Shown: positions 1 through 6,939, counted from the stretch's first letter. The stretch is 22,673 bases of DNA from Symbiodinium natans (GCA_905221605.1 CAJNDS010001338.1:1-22673), one strand, 5' to 3'. Made by a program: numbers and translations. Notes: generated by a model from the letters alone, not told the origin.

Positions 1-21
1 CCCCCCCCCCCCCCCCCCCCC
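1..21. repeat. Poly-C run at the window edge
   Basis: Twenty-one consecutive C. It may be the truncated end of a C-rich array like those at 1981-2174 and 5071-5588. Confidence 0.8.
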
Positions 22-34
22 TCCGCCCCTAAAC

Positions 35-115
35 CGTCCTCGCCATTGGCCCACCGCGCGTGCGGCACGCCGAAGCCCAGGCTTTGCATGTCAAGCACGT
101 AGAACAAGGAGATAA
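35..115 (-). CDS. Candidate internal exon, product unknown
   Basis: Open minus-strand frame reading ISLFYVLDMQSLGFGVPHAR then WANGED, with 21 of 23 scored codons ending in G or C. The acceptor would be AG at 117-116 and the donor GT at 34-33, giving 81 nt entering with two bases and leaving with one. I do not recognise the family. It precedes a CCTAAACC remnant and a C-run, like the exon-repeat junctions elsewhere in the window. Confidence 0.5.
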
Positions 116-203
116 CTGTACAGGGGCCATAAGGGAAAACCTAGTACTTTTTTCCTTAAATGGGGGTTGCCGAAGATAGGGGTACCCTCCTTTCAGGGGA
201 TTC

Positions 204-475
204 TATACGATTTGGGGCATACAAGGGGTACTCCACTATTTTGGGAAATGCCCACATTAAGTAGCGGCCAGGTTTGCAGGTGCACTTCTTCTGGTAGATT
301 CGGCTGCCAGGCTCGGGCTCTCAAAGTGTGCACGGAGACTGTAAACTTCCCAACCCAACTTGGAGGTTCATAAGGGTAGCTATAAGTAGGGTTATAAGAA
401 TGGGTAGAAGTACCGGTATTTCCCAAAATAGGGTACCACCGTTTATACCCCACATAGAAACGAATCGTATGGTAC
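204..475. repeat. Imperfect foldback (inverted repeat) element
   Basis: The left arm near 204-250 and the right arm near 417-475 are inverted copies. They share a perfect 14-bp core (236-249 against 418-431) plus flanking GGTAC, TGGGGYATA and ATACGAT blocks. The loop is about 170 bp. The overlapping open frames on both strands (e.g. 328-708) follow the arms and look non-coding. The rest of 116-745 shows nothing I can call. Confidence 0.55.
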
Positions 476-745
476 CTATACCTATAACCCCACTTGGGGC
501 CAAGAACGGCCCCTCCTGGCATTATGAAACTCAGCATGTTGAAAGAACAACTTCTTTTGGCTTTTTGGGTTATACTGAGGCAGAAAGCTATAGAGAGGGC
601 TTATATGAAGTAGGGTTTATATTTCTTGTATCTCCAAAAGGACACCAGGTATATACACTCACCACTATGAAAAAAGGAACCCTATTTACACTCACCACTC
701 ACCAATAACAGTAAAATAAACCTTGTTTCAATATACTTCCGTACG

Positions 746-840
746 TCACAATGCCCGGCACATCGTGGGGTTCATCGGAACCATGACTTGGCCCTCAGGG
801 CGTTTGGGTGCTTGGGGTCGGGCGCTTTTGGCTTTGGAAG
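746..840 (-). CDS. Candidate terminal exon of an unknown minus-strand gene
   Basis: After an acceptor AG at 842-841 two frames are open. Phase joining to the exon at 966-1047 selects the one beginning ASKAKSARPQAPKRPEGQ and ending at TGA 748-746. The other frame (LPKPKAPDPKHPNALR..., stop at 772) also looks coding. The acceptor is not followed by G, unlike most in this window. Product unknown. Confidence 0.35.
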
Positions 841-965
841 CTGAGCTTCAGGGCTTTCGTTGTCCCGTGAGAATCATGTGAAGGGTGGGCCTCTCTCTCT
901 CTCTGTCTGTGTCTGGCAAAGGCGCCCTTTTTTTGTTGGCACATCGCAAGCCGAATCCCTTCAAC
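841..965 (-). other. Putative intron between candidate exons
   Basis: 125 bp with a GT donor (965-964) and AG acceptor (842-841). It contains a CT/GT dinucleotide-rich stretch at 893-913, which is purine-rich on the transcript. Confidence 0.3.
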
Positions 966-1047
966 CTGGCACCCACTCAGCATGCAGATTGACATTTGCT
1001 TCAGGGCACAAGGACACCAGCGACATGGGGGCCTTTGGCGATTCCGC
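966..1047 (-). CDS. Candidate internal exon, product unknown
   Basis: Open frame AESPKAPMSLVSLCPEANVN then LHAEWVP, 27 codons plus one base. The acceptor is AAG|G at 1048 and the donor G|GT at 965-964. It is phase-compatible with its neighbours on both sides. Longer frames on both strands here (795-1150) are probably shadows. Confidence 0.48.
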
Positions 1048-1213
1048 CTTCTGCAGGTGGCTGCCAGCAGCATTCCGGCACAAAGCAAAAGCAGGTACTA
1101 CGACTATTGGGTTAGGAGCCACCCCCAAAAACACATTTAGGGCAACATAGGGATCAGACATCTTATTTTTGTTGGTGTTTCCTAAGCAAATAGAAGGGTT
1201 TCAGCTTCCTGGC

Positions 1214-1231
1214 TGGAGACAATAGCTGCTC
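1214..1231 (-). CDS. Possible 18-nt micro-exon (EQLLSP)
   Basis: AG|G acceptor at 1233-1232 and GC donor at 1213-1212, phase 0 at both ends, encoding EQLLSP. The frame stays open to about 1184 (ARKLKPFYLL), so the donor is uncertain. It fits between the exons at 1383-1466 and 966-1047 but has little evidence of its own. Confidence 0.22.
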
Positions 1232-1382
1232 CTGCTGTCTGCCACGTGCAGAAGACATGTGGGGCGATCTAAACACTGTACATGCGGCCAGGCGCAGGGG
1301 ACATAGGACAAACCACGGGGAAGAACGGGGGCTGCGGGAGGGTGGGGGGTGGAGTCTTTGGAACGAAGCCCTGGCCATGTGC

Positions 1383-1466
1383 AAAGAACTGCATCAGCTT
1401 GTCAATGCTCCAGAGCTCCACAGGAATCATGCGTGACGTAAGCTGCAGCATCCAGTAGAAATTACC
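1383..1466 (-). CDS. Candidate internal exon starting inside a telomeric repeat, product unknown
   Basis: Encodes GNFYWMLQLTSRMIPVELWS then IDKLMQFF (28 codons, phase 0 at both ends) with a convincing amino-acid composition. The acceptor is the TTTAG|GG of the adjacent heptamer itself (1468-1467), and the donor is GC at 1382-1381. An extension to CAG G|GC near 1376 is possible. Protein family not recognised. Confidence 0.55.
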
Positions 1467-1499
1467 CTAAACCCTAAACCCTAAACCCTACTCCCTAAA
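1467..1499 (-). repeat. Short CCCTAAA tract
   Basis: About four heptamers in CCCTAAA orientation on the plus strand, touching the candidate exon at 1383-1466 and lying inside its upstream intron. Confidence 0.9.
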
Positions 1500-1582
1500 C
1501 CCCTGAGTCCCCAAAAGTCCAACACCTCACAAGGGTTCCACGGATTCCCGTGGGCCTGGAGCCCAACCCTTCAATGTACAAC

Positions 1583-1667
1583 GGAGGCCACTGGAGCGGT
1601 CCCCATGGCCTTCACTGGGGACTCGCTGGAGCCTCGGAGGAGTTCAAAGGGGGGCGGCTCGTGCCCC
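1583..1667 (-). CDS. Candidate internal exon between two heptamer tracts, product unknown
   Basis: One base then 28 codons reading GHEPPPFELLRGSSESPVKA then MGTAPVAS; 22 of 28 codons end in G or C. The acceptor TAG|G at 1669-1668 is supplied by the heptamer tract that ends there. The donor is GT at 1582-1581. It joins the next exon (1383-1466) in phase 0 across a 116-bp intron. A plus-strand open frame over the same island is less convincing. Confidence 0.45.
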
Positions 1668-1747
1668 CTAAACCCTAAACCCTAAACCCTAAACCCCAAA
1701 CCCCAAACCCTAAACCCTAAACCCTAAACCCTAAACCCTAAACCCTA
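1668..1747 (-). repeat. CCCTAAA heptamer tract
   Basis: About 11 heptamers with two CCCCAAA variants, ending in a single degenerate CCCTACA. Confidence 0.93.
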
Positions 1748-1781
1748 CACAGAAGTAGATTTTTCCTAAGTTTGAGTAGTA

Positions 1782-1896
1782 CAGTAAACTCCAGAAAGTT
1801 GGAACATGCTTTAAGGATGATTTGGGCTGGGATTCCATTTGGTACACCTGTTGGGGGTATGAGGATAAGGATGTTCCAACTTTTTGAGGCGAACTG
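1782..1896. mobile_element. Tc1/mariner-like MITE (115 bp)
   Basis: The ends are inverted: CAGTAAACTCCAG at the left, and the right end read in reverse complement is CAGTTCGCCTCA. A perfect 13-bp inverted block AAAGTTGGAACAT follows (1795-1807 against 1871-1883). The element is flanked by TA on both sides (1780-1781 and 1897-1898), the target duplication of Tc1/mariner elements, whose ends often begin CAGT. No transposase; non-autonomous. It sits between two telomere-type tracts. Confidence 0.7.
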
Positions 1897-1903
1897 TAAG
1901 AAT

Positions 1904-1957
1904 TCCTAAACCCTAAACCCTAAACCCTAAACCCTAAACCCTAAACCCTAGACCCTT
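1904..1957 (-). repeat. CCCTAAA heptamer tract
   Basis: About seven heptamers directly after the MITE. Confidence 0.93.
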
Positions 1958-1980
1958 AAGTAAAATATCACGGAATCAAC

Positions 1981-2174
1981 GCCCCCCCCCCCCCCCGCCC
2001 CCCCGCCCCCCCCCTCCCCCCCCCGCCCCCCCGCCCCCCCGCCCCGCCGCCCCCCCCCCCCCCCCCCCTCCCCCCCCCCGCCCCCACACCCCCCGCCCCC
2101 CCCCCCCCCCCCCGCGCCCCCCCCCCCGCGCTCCCCCCCCCGCGCTCGCCCCCCCCCCCCCCCGCCCCCCCCCC
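1981..2174. repeat. C-rich low-complexity array
   Basis: Almost pure C with scattered G, T and A at irregular 5-20 bp steps. The complementary strand has strong G-quadruplex potential. Open frames predicted here are poly-glycine/proline artefacts. Confidence 0.9.
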
Positions 2175-2190
2175 AGCCTGCACCCGAAGC

Positions 2191-2263
2191 CTTCCGCCCC
2201 TATGGAGACGACTCGTTGGGTCGCCGGCATTCCCGCGAAGATCGAAGCAAAAGCAGCCGATAC
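2191..2263 (-). CDS. Candidate internal exon, product unknown
   Basis: Frame VSAAFASIFAGMPATQRVVS then IGAE, 24 codons plus one base. The acceptor CAG|G is at 2265-2264 and the donor GC at 2190-2189. The plus strand is also open (PYGDDSLGRRHSREDRSKSS, an SR-like stretch) behind a C-run ending in CAG, so strand is not settled; minus is preferred for its AG|G acceptor and agreement with neighbours. Confidence 0.38.
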
Positions 2264-2288
2264 CTGCGACCGTTCTAATGCTCTGGGA

Positions 2289-2405
2289 TTTATAGGGTTT
2301 AGGGTGTTTAGGGTTTAGGGTGTTTAGGGCTTAGGGTGCCTAGGGTTTAGGGTGTTTAGGGTTTAGGGTGTTTAGGTGTTTAGGGTTTTGAGGGTTTAGG
2401 GTTTC
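2289..2405 (+). repeat. TTTAGGG tract with a TTTAGGGTG variant
   Basis: Heptamers alternate with 9-mers (GTGTTTAGG). A partial direct repeat (2256-2287 and 2412-2443) brackets the tract exactly. Confidence 0.88.
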
Positions 2406-2454
2406 GGGCTTGCCGATACCTTTGGCGTTCTCATGCTGTGGGGTCTGGGAGTCT

Positions 2455-2545
2455 TGGTCGCCCAATCACCATATTACAGTGAGGGTACCCTTTGTGGGCC
2501 TGGTAACGTTGCAAGGGAACCAGGAACAAAAAAAGTAACCCTAAA
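2455..2545. mobile_element. Partial copy of the 'GTAGCCC' foldback family
   Basis: Contains GTCGCCCAATCACCATATTA, GAGGGTACCCTTTGTGGG and GCAAGGGAACCAGGAAC, matching the order of blocks in the copies near 12058 and 20126. The right end is missing or replaced by heptamers. Confidence 0.45.
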
Positions 2546-2634
2546 CCCTAAGCCCTAAGCCCTAAGCCCTAAACCCTCAACCCTCAACCCTCAACCCTAA
2601 ACCCCCTACCCCCTAAACCCCAAACCCTCAACCC
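2538..2634 (-). repeat. Degenerate CCCTAAA/CCCTAAG/CCCTCAA tract
   Basis: About 13 heptamers in which variant types occur in short homogeneous runs, suggesting local spread of variants. Confidence 0.88.
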
Positions 2635-2792
2635 TACCAAGGAGTTTAGGGGCTTTACGTTTCGGAGTTTTCGGGGGCTTTTAGGGCTCCGCTGGTTCCA
2701 AGTGCCCAACTCGCCATCCTCTCCCAAGCCTAGGCCTGCAGTCCGGAACCGGGTTCCGACCTACTAAACACTGAACCCCAAGGACCTAAGGG
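2635..2792. other. Island between heptamer tracts, possible micro-exon
   Basis: On the minus strand an AG|G acceptor at 2762-2761 and a GC donor at 2735-2734 would bound VGTRFRTA (25 nt, 2736-2760). This fits the pattern of other islands but is too short to trust. Confidence 0.2.
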
Positions 2793-2880
2793 CTAAACCC
2801 TAAACCCTAAATACCTAAACCCTAACCCTAAATACCTAAACCCTAAACCCCTAAACCCTAAACCCTAACATCCTGAAACC
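2793..2880 (-). repeat. CCCTAAA tract with CCTAAATA variants
   Basis: Heptamers mixed with CTAAATAC units. Confidence 0.85.
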
Positions 2881-3004
2881 TATCACCGACCCCTGAACCC
2901 CCTGCTCAGCCCCCGGCGAATCTCGCAAGGCCACGAGATTTCTGGCCGAGGCCTTCGGAGGATCTGGGGTTGCGCATCAAGGCTTCGGACATCGGATTTC
3001 AAGC
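2881..3004. other. Unique island with open frames on both strands
   Basis: The plus strand reads APGESRKATRFLAEAFGGSG in a GC3-rich frame. The minus strand reads MSEALMRNPRSSEGLGQKSR in the complementary frame. Splice signals fit neither clearly. It may be an exon; strand and borders are unresolved. Confidence 0.25.
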
Positions 3005-3074
3005 TTAGGGCTTGGTGTTCAGGGTTTAGGGTTTAGGGTTTAGGGTTTAGGGTTTAGGGTTTAGGGTTTAGGGC
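3005..3074 (+). repeat. TTTAGGG tract
   Basis: About nine heptamers, nearly perfect in the middle. Confidence 0.92.
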
Positions 3075-3204
3075 TCTGAGATCAGGGTTGGTTCAAAACT
3101 CCTGGCTGCGAGCCAAGGAAGGCTGGGGCCACTCAGCTGTCTTCGTGTCTAACTACTAGCTGCAAACCCCCCGAAGCCATGAGTGCTGCCATTGAACAGC
3201 CACA
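3075..3204. other. Unique island, coding status unclear
   Basis: The plus strand has LVQNSWLRAKEGWGHSAVFV and a stop. The minus strand has several short frames after AG sites. None has both a credible acceptor and a donor in phase with the neighbouring exons. Confidence 0.2.
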
Positions 3205-3441
3205 CCCCAAACCCCAAACCCCAACCCCCAAAACCCCAAACCCCAAACCCTAAACCCCAAACCCTAAACCACAAACCCTAAACCCTAAGCCCTAAACCGC
3301 CTAAACCCCAAACCCCAAACCCTAAACCCTAAACCCGAAACCCTAAACCCTAAACCCTAAACCCTAACCCTAAACCCTAAACCCCAAACCCTAAACCCTG
3401 AACCCTAAACCCTAAACCCTAAACCCTAAACCCTAAGCCCT
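3205..3441 (-). repeat. Long CCCTAAA/CCCCAAA tract
   Basis: About 33 units. The first third is mostly CCCCAAA, the rest mostly CCCTAAA, with single CCGAAA, CCTGAA and hexameric interruptions. Confidence 0.93.
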
Positions 3442-3444
3442 GGC

Positions 3445-3514
3445 CTCTCGCTCTGCTCGCTCCTGTGCCACTTCACTTCGCAGCTGGTCGACCAGCTCGG
3501 CGTACGCGTCCAAC
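3445..3514 (-). CDS. Candidate internal exon, helical/coiled-coil-like product
   Basis: One base plus 23 codons reading LDAYAELVDQLRSEVAQERA then ERE, charged and helix-prone with GC-rich third positions. The acceptor is GAG|G at 3516-3515 and the donor GC at 3444-3443. The single leading base completes an Ala codon with the exon at 3777-3826, so the two join in phase over a 262-bp intron that contains a heptamer tract. Product unknown. Confidence 0.5.
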
Positions 3515-3528
3515 CTCAGGCAGCCGAT

Positions 3529-3706
3529 AGGGTTTAGGGTTTAGGGTTTAGGGTTTAGGGTTTTGGGTTTAGGGTTTAGGGTTTAGGGTTAGGGTTTAGG
3601 GTTTAGGGTTTAGGGTTTAGGGTTCAGGGTTTAGGCTTTAGGGTTTAGGGTTCAGGGTTTAGGGGATAGGGTTCAGGGTTCAGGGTTTAGGGTTTTGGGT
3701 TTTGGG
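3529..3706 (+). repeat. TTTAGGG tract
   Basis: About 25 units with TTCAGGG, TTTTGGG and one hexamer. It would lie inside the intron joining the exons at 3777-3826 and 3445-3514. Confidence 0.93.
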
Positions 3707-3776
3707 CACACGACTACTCGGTGAGGAGAAACTTTACTTGTTTGTAGGGTGTAGGATTCCGGGTCTTCGGGTACAC

Positions 3777-3826
3777 GCGGATGCCCGGTAGAACTCCTGG
3801 TCCTTGCTGCTTTTGAGGTGGGATCC
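3777..3826 (-). CDS. Candidate internal exon, product unknown
   Basis: Encodes GSHLKSSKDQEFYRAS plus two bases. The acceptor is GAG|G at 3828-3827 and the donor GT at 3776-3775; a GC donor in phase 0 after FYR is an alternative. Joined to 3445-3514 it reads EFYRAS-A-LDAYAELV, a smooth protein sequence. Family not recognised. Confidence 0.42.
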
Positions 3827-3833
3827 CTCAGAG

Positions 3834-3916
3834 GTTTTAGGGTTTAGGGTGTAGGGTTTGGGGTTTGGGGTTTGGGTTTAGGGTTTAGGGTTTAGGGTTT
3901 AGGGTTTAGGGTTTAG
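3834..3916 (+). repeat. TTTAGGG tract
   Basis: About 11 heptamers with TTTGGGG variants at the left. Confidence 0.92.
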
Positions 3917-4018
3917 GAGCCTTCGGATGTCTCCTTAGGGGAGGGGGGGGGGCTTGCGGGCTGAACCCTTCCGTAGACCCTGAGCACTGAACCCTAAAAA
4001 ACCCTATGAACCCAACCA

Positions 4019-4096
4019 GGTTTAGGGTTTAGGGTTTAGGGTTTAGGGTTTAGGGTTTAGGGTTTAGGGTTTAGGGTTTAGGGTTTAGGGTTTAGA
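4019..4096 (+). repeat. Perfect TTTAGGG tract
   Basis: Eleven uninterrupted perfect heptamers, the signature of a recently added or recently homogenised tract. Confidence 0.95.
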
Positions 4097-4443
4097 AACC
4101 CTATCAGCCCTCTAAACCCAAAAATCTGAACAAACCCTCAAAGCCTTGAAACTCTTTGTGCTCAGGGATTGAAGGCGAACCGCGTAGATGCACACACATA
4201 CATGTGCAAATATGTAAACGTTTACCTAGACTAATTCCATGTTCATGTTCATACTCGGCTGTCTCCCCTCCTAAACGTTTAACTTTTAGGCTCCTTATTG
4301 TAGTTTCTACAAAAACCAAAAAGTTAAAGTCCTAAGAGCCAGCCAGAAGAAAGCCAAGCATGTGTGTTTATACATATGCACATGAATGTACGCATATATA
4401 AGGCTGAGGGTACCTTGCAACGGAGTGCTGAACATTAGATTGG
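4097..4443. other. Unique AT-richer sequence without a gene
   Basis: No exon signal seen. It holds the palindrome GTAAACGTTTAC (4214-4225) and CA/TG- and TATA-rich stretches (4189-4213, 4361-4400) that are loosely inverted to one another. The short minus-strand open frame at 4104-4319 has no coding support. Confidence 0.4.
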
Positions 4444-4545
4444 CCCTAAACCCTAAACCCTAAACCCTAAACCCTAAACCCTAAACCCTAAACCCTAAAC
4501 CCTAAACCCTAAACCCTAAACCCTAAACCCTAAACCCTAAACCCA
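4444..4545 (-). repeat. Perfect CCCTAAA tract
   Basis: Fourteen uninterrupted heptamers, opposite in orientation to the perfect tract at 4019-4096. Confidence 0.95.
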
Positions 4546-4650
4546 GGCTTAAGAGTCGAGCTCCTGCAGCTGCAGGTGCGACGGCAAAGGCCCTGGCTCT
4601 GGGGAGCCTGGCTTTGATTAAAAGAGAAAGCGCTTCAGGGGGCCCGGGTG
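4546..4650. other. Island between heptamer tracts
   Basis: Short unique sequence around a CTGCAGCTGCAG palindrome (4563-4574). Open on both strands, and no frame stands out. Confidence 0.3.
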
Positions 4651-4866
4651 TAGTAGGGTTTGGGGTTTAGGGTTTAGGGTTTAGGGTTTGGGGTTTGGGG
4701 TTTGGGGTATAGGGGGTTAGGGGTTTAGGGGTTTGGGGGTTTAGGGGTGTAGGAGGTTAGAGGTTATAGGGGTCTTAGAGGTTCAGGGGGCTAGGGGTTT
4801 CAGGGGTTTAGGGGGTGGGGTTTAAAGCGATTTAGGACGTGGGGTTTAGGGCTTTGGGGTTTGGGG
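4651..4866 (+). repeat. Degenerate TTTAGGG/TTTGGGG/TTTAGGGG tract
   Basis: G-rich units of 7-9 bp that become steadily less regular rightward. Confidence 0.85.
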
Positions 4867-4872
4867 ATGGGC

Positions 4873-4900
4873 CTTTGCGCCAGTCTGTGCCTCCAAAAGC
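4873..4900 (-). CDS. Possible micro-exon (AFGGTDWRK)
   Basis: AAG|G acceptor at 4902-4901 and GC donor at 4872-4871 bound 28 nt encoding AFGGTDWRK. The splice pattern matches the ATP synthase exons, but length gives little power. Confidence 0.25.
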
Positions 4901-5070
4901 CTTAAAACACTCCAAACACCCCAAATGCCCTATAAACCATGGAAGCTCTAAAGACTGAACCCTAGAAGCCCCCCCCCCCCCTCCCCCCCAACAAAAAAAA
5001 TCATAATGAAAAAAACCATAAATAAAAGAATGAACAAATACATAAATGACTAAAATCCAAAAAAACAACG

Positions 5071-5588
5071 CCCCGCCCCCCGCCCCCCGCCCCCCGCCCC
5101 CCGCCCCCCGCCCCCCGCCCCCCGCCCCTCCGCCCCCCGCCCCCCGCCCCCGCCCCCCGCCCCCCGTCCCCTCGCCCCCCGCCCCCCGCCCCCCGCCCCC
5201 CGCCGCCCGCCCCCCCCGCCCCCCCACCCCGCCCCCTCCCCCCGCCCCCCGCCCCCCCCCCCCTCCCCCCGCCCCCCTCCCCCCGCCCCCCGCCCCACGC
5301 CCCCCTCCCCCCGCCCCCGCCCCCCGCACCCCCCCCGTCCGCCCGCCCCCCGCCCCCGCCCCCCGCCCCCCCCCGCCCCCGCCCCCCTCGCCCGCTCCCC
5401 CCACCCCCCTTCCCCCCCCGGCCCCCCCCCCCACCCCCCGCCCCCCGCCCCCGCCCCCGCCCCGCCCACCCCACCCCCGCCCCGCCGCCCCCCCCCCAGC
5501 CCCCCTCGCCCCGGCCCCCCCGCCCCCCGCCCCCCTCCCCCACGCCCCACCCGCCCCCCGCCCCCCCCCCCGCCCCCCCCCCCCCCCC
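5071..5588. repeat. (GCCCCCC)n-like C-rich minisatellite
   Basis: About 520 bp of C with a G mostly every seventh base, plus occasional T or A. It begins as a regular GCCCCCC heptamer and loses register after about 5200. Open frames of 190-260 codons on both strands are low-complexity artefacts. The G-rich strand should form stable G-quadruplexes; length is probably unreliable in any assembly. Confidence 0.92.
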
Positions 5589-5769
5589 AAAAAAAAACAA
5601 AAAAAAACGGACAAAGTCTCAAAACAGTCTAGACACCCTCCCCATAGACCCTAGAAAGCCCTAAAGAGACCTTCTAAATTAGCAATTGCTCAAGAACTCC
5701 CCCAAAAAATGAAAAATATTCTTTCTAAGGGTAATTTAGGGATTCTGATGTTCTATTCCTTTGGGGTTT
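5589..5769. other. Unique sequence, nothing called
   Basis: AT-richer sequence after the C-rich array with A-runs at 5589-5607. No exon, RNA gene or repeat family recognised. Confidence 0.4.
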
Positions 5770-5866
5770 GTAAGTAAATCGTAGTAAGACCTGAGAAGTC
5801 CCCCGAAGCCGCCTGGCCAGGAACCATCGGCCTCGCGGAGCTGCACTTGAGGAGGGAGCGTTACAG
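5770..5866. other. Possible exon, strand unresolved
   Basis: On the plus strand, after CCAG at 5820, the frame TIGLAELHLRRERYR runs to AG|GT at 5866 with 13 of 14 third positions G or C. On the minus strand, after GAG|G near 5836, ADGSWPGGFGGLL or RWFLARRLRGTSQ runs to a CAG|GT. Only one can be right; the minus reading agrees with neighbours, the plus reading has better codon bias. Confidence 0.3.
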
Positions 5867-5889
5867 GGTTTGGTGTTGGGGTCTCTGCG

Positions 5890-6070
5890 ATCCTTTTTTT
5901 CTCTCTTGTTCTTTTTTTTTGGGTGCTTGGGGGGCTTGGGGGCTGGGGGGCTTGGGGGCTTGAGGGCTTGAGGCTCTAATCCTCACGGGCTTCAAGGCTC
6001 AGAGTTTTGAGGGTTTGGGAGGGTTTGGGAGGGTTTGGGAGGTTTGGGAGGTTTGGGGCGAAGGGTGGAG
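5890..6070. repeat. T-rich then G-rich strand-asymmetric stretch
   Basis: T-runs are followed by imperfect repeats of GCTTGGGG and GAGGGTTTGG. No gene seen. Confidence 0.6.
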
Positions 6071-6120
6071 GAGGGTTTAGCTTGAAAGCTGAAAATCCAA
6101 CCCAAGAAGGGCAGGCCCTT

Positions 6121-6178
6121 AATAACTAGAATGGTATAATTACAAAGGGGCCATAAGGGAATACTGTTTGTAGTTATT
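6121..6178. repeat. Small foldback with ends AATAACTA/TAGTTATT
   Basis: Perfect 8-bp inverted ends. The interior GGGGCCATAAGGGA (6147-6160) also occurs at 123-136 in similar context, so this is part of a dispersed repeat. The flanking 6179-6390 is unique with no call. Confidence 0.45.
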
Positions 6179-6401
6179 CCGACCCCTATGTTAAACCCTC
6201 AAATGCCCCCGTAGCCTCCAACAACCTGCCTCTAGATCCTACTAGGAGGTTCATGGTACTTATTCACCAATTCTGACTGCACTTGTGATTCTAAGCCCCT
6301 TAAGTGCCCTAATATGGTGATAATTTGGGTTAGAAGTACAGTCAGTATTGGTCTAGTAAGTACCCGGAACCTCCAAGTAGAGAGCTGCTGGATTCTGCAA
6401 C

Positions 6402-6474
6402 CCATCCCAGGGGAGCTATCGCAGGAATCGAAGGCTTTAAGGAGTCGACCCAAGTCCCTCGAAAACACCTCAAC
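6402..6474 (-). CDS. Candidate internal exon, product unknown
   Basis: Frame VEVFSRDLGRLLKAFDSCDS then SPGM plus one base. The acceptor CAG|G at 6476-6475 is preceded on the transcript by a T-rich tract, the best-looking acceptor in the window. The donor G|GT is at 6401-6400. It joins the exon at 6692-6742 in phase 0 over 217 bp. Confidence 0.46.
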
Positions 6475-6691
6475 CTGAAACGCCTCAATCCCCCCAAAAA
6501 AAAGAACACAGAATTCACACACCACATCTCCGCCCCACCCCCCCACTCATTTCCCGTCCCGGATATTGAGCACTCCCGCTACCGGAATATCTACCCTGAT
6601 TTTACTCCAGGGGGGAGAATAACCCCAAAGCCCTAAACCCGAAACCCTAAAGTCCTAGAGCAGCAATCTTTCGGGGCTTGAGGGCCACGGC

Positions 6692-6742
6692 CTTTCGTTG
6701 AGTGTCCAGGCGGAGTTCTAAGCCGGCCTCTAAGCTCTCCGC
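6692..6742 (-). CDS. Candidate internal exon, coiled-coil-like, product unknown
   Basis: Seventeen codons, AESLEAGLELRLDTQRK, phase 0 at both ends. Acceptor CAG|G at 6744-6743 and GC donor at 6691-6690. The same splice style as the ATP synthase gene supports it. The frame stays open for 17 further codons before a stop, so the exact end is inferred. Confidence 0.48.
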
Positions 6743-6882
6743 CTGCTGTTCGGGGTTTTTGGGGTTTAGGGTTTAGGGATTGGGGGGGCATTGAAAGGGT
6801 GTCTAAAGGGGCTGTCGACCAAATTGTTGAGGGGCTTAAAGTTTAAAGGGGTTTGGGGGGTTTTTTGAGGGTTTGAAACTAC

Positions 6883-6939
6883 AATATGCATTCTTCGGGT
6901 TTCTGAAGTAATCGAGGCGACAACTTCGCCTAAGTCGCC
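6883..6939 (-). CDS. Candidate internal exon, product unknown
   Basis: Nineteen codons, GDLGEVVASITSETRRMHI, phase 0 at both ends, with acceptor CAG|G at 6941-6940 and donor GTAG at 6882-6879. It is followed in phase by 6692-6742 across a 140-bp intron. Family not recognised. Confidence 0.45.

Noticed and set aside
3075-3204. Plus-strand 'VQNSW' resembling the Asn motif region of papain-like proteases
   Set aside because: Only a three-to-four residue resemblance; the required following glycine-rich context is absent and splice signals do not fit.
1467-4866. A true chromosome end
   Set aside because: Tracts occur in both orientations, are separated by unique islands, and similar tracts lie inside introns at 19.9-22.1 kb.
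4832-5654. Open frames of 190-260 codons over the C-rich array, both strands
   Set aside because: They consist of Gly/Arg or Pro/Ala runs imposed by GC-only DNA, are open in several frames at once and have no domain.
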